Shown: one piece after another, positions 15,506 to 15,695 of the stretch
Layout: every line of letters begins with the position of its first letter
Position numbering within the stretch: the first letter of the stretch is position 1
Assembly: GCA_022737715.1 (NCBI GenBank)
Contig: JAIITD010000029.1
Location: 1-15,695 of the forward strand
Length of the DNA: 15,695 bases
Direction: 5' to 3'
Source: Veillonella sp.
GTDB taxonomy: Bacteria > Bacillota > Negativicutes > Veillonellales > Veillonellaceae
Notes under the pieces: generated by a model
The model's database searches: none
What the model was told of the DNA's origin: nothing
What the model saw: only the letters and a program-made list of their open reading frames with translations
Program-made: the position numbers and the translations under genes

Positions 15506-15695
15506 TTAAGCTTCTACAGGGTATACGCTAACTTTACGGTTATAACGACCAGCACGTTCAAATGCTACTTTACCAGGCACAAGTGCGAATAAAGTGTCAT
15601 CTTTACCGATACCTACGTTAGTACCAGGGTGGAAGTGAGTACCACGTTGACGAACGATGATGTTACCGCTCTTTACGATGGAACCATCATGGCAT
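15506..15695 (-). CDS. rpmA: 50S ribosomal protein L27, 5' end cut off by window edge
   Basis: The last 62 residues of bL27, a large-subunit ribosomal protein near the peptidyl-transferase centre. The visible part runs CHDGSIVKSGNIIVRQRGTH, then HPGTNVGIGKDDTLFALVPG and ends KVSVYPVEA. The NIIVRQRGT and HPG..VG.GKDDTLFA blocks are diagnostic. Only the N-terminal 25 or so residues are outside the window. It normally follows rplU; that gene would lie upstream, beyond the edge. Closed by its own terminator. Confidence 0.97.
   Translation of the reverse strand, partial: CHDGSIVKSGNIIVRQRGTHFHPGTNVGIGKDDTLFALVPGKVAFERAGRYNRKVSVYPVEA

Noticed and set aside
1..15695. CRISPR array, transposon, prophage, toxin-antitoxin or defence genes
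   Set aside because: No direct-repeat array, transposase, integrase, terminal repeats or small paired genes were seen; coding is dense and core-genome in character.

Overview
The window reads like a piece of a low-G+C (roughly 40% by eye) anaerobic Firmicutes chromosome, most likely Negativicutes and close to Veillonella. The gene content supports this: a Firmicutes-type HisS with cysteine pairs, HemZ, a B. subtilis-like Fur, a bifunctional Rel, and HydG. The genus is inferred from gene content and protein similarity by memory; no search was run. All recognised genes lie on the minus strand, so transcription runs from high to low coordinates.

Layout in transcription order. (1) 15695-15506: the end of rpmA (ribosomal protein L27), closed by a strong terminator at 15460-15492. 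(2) 15392-13966: a two-gene fetA-fetB type operon, predicted iron/metal exporter, with a terminator at 13883-13917. (3) 13733-9793: a four-gene iron-siderophore/heme/cobalamin-type ABC importer (two FecCD permeases, an ATPase, a binding lipoprotein). It starts from a very clear promoter whose -35 is overlapped by a 16/19 match to the Fur box. (4) 9642-8224: hydG, the radical SAM maturase that makes the CO/CN ligands of [FeFe]-hydrogenase. It appears to have its own extended -10 promoter and a structured leader of about 90 nt, and ends at a terminator at 8127-8163. (5) 7936 to beyond position 1: a tightly packed run recJ - relA - MBL hydrolase - fur - hemZ - hisS, mostly with 1-8 nt overlaps, which looks like one operon. 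Its promoter region carries Fur-box-like hexamers.

The genes share an iron theme: Fur itself, a Fur-box-controlled iron-type importer, an iron-export-type ABC system, and two [4Fe-4S] radical SAM enzymes (HydG, HemZ). They sit beside housekeeping genes for DNA repair (recJ), the stringent response (relA) and translation (hisS, rpmA). The most interesting possibility is that the fur-containing operon is controlled by Fur, which would tie ppGpp metabolism, RecJ and HisS to iron status. I see no mobile element, CRISPR array, tRNA or rRNA, and no clear novel multigene system. Nearly all the coding content belongs to known families.
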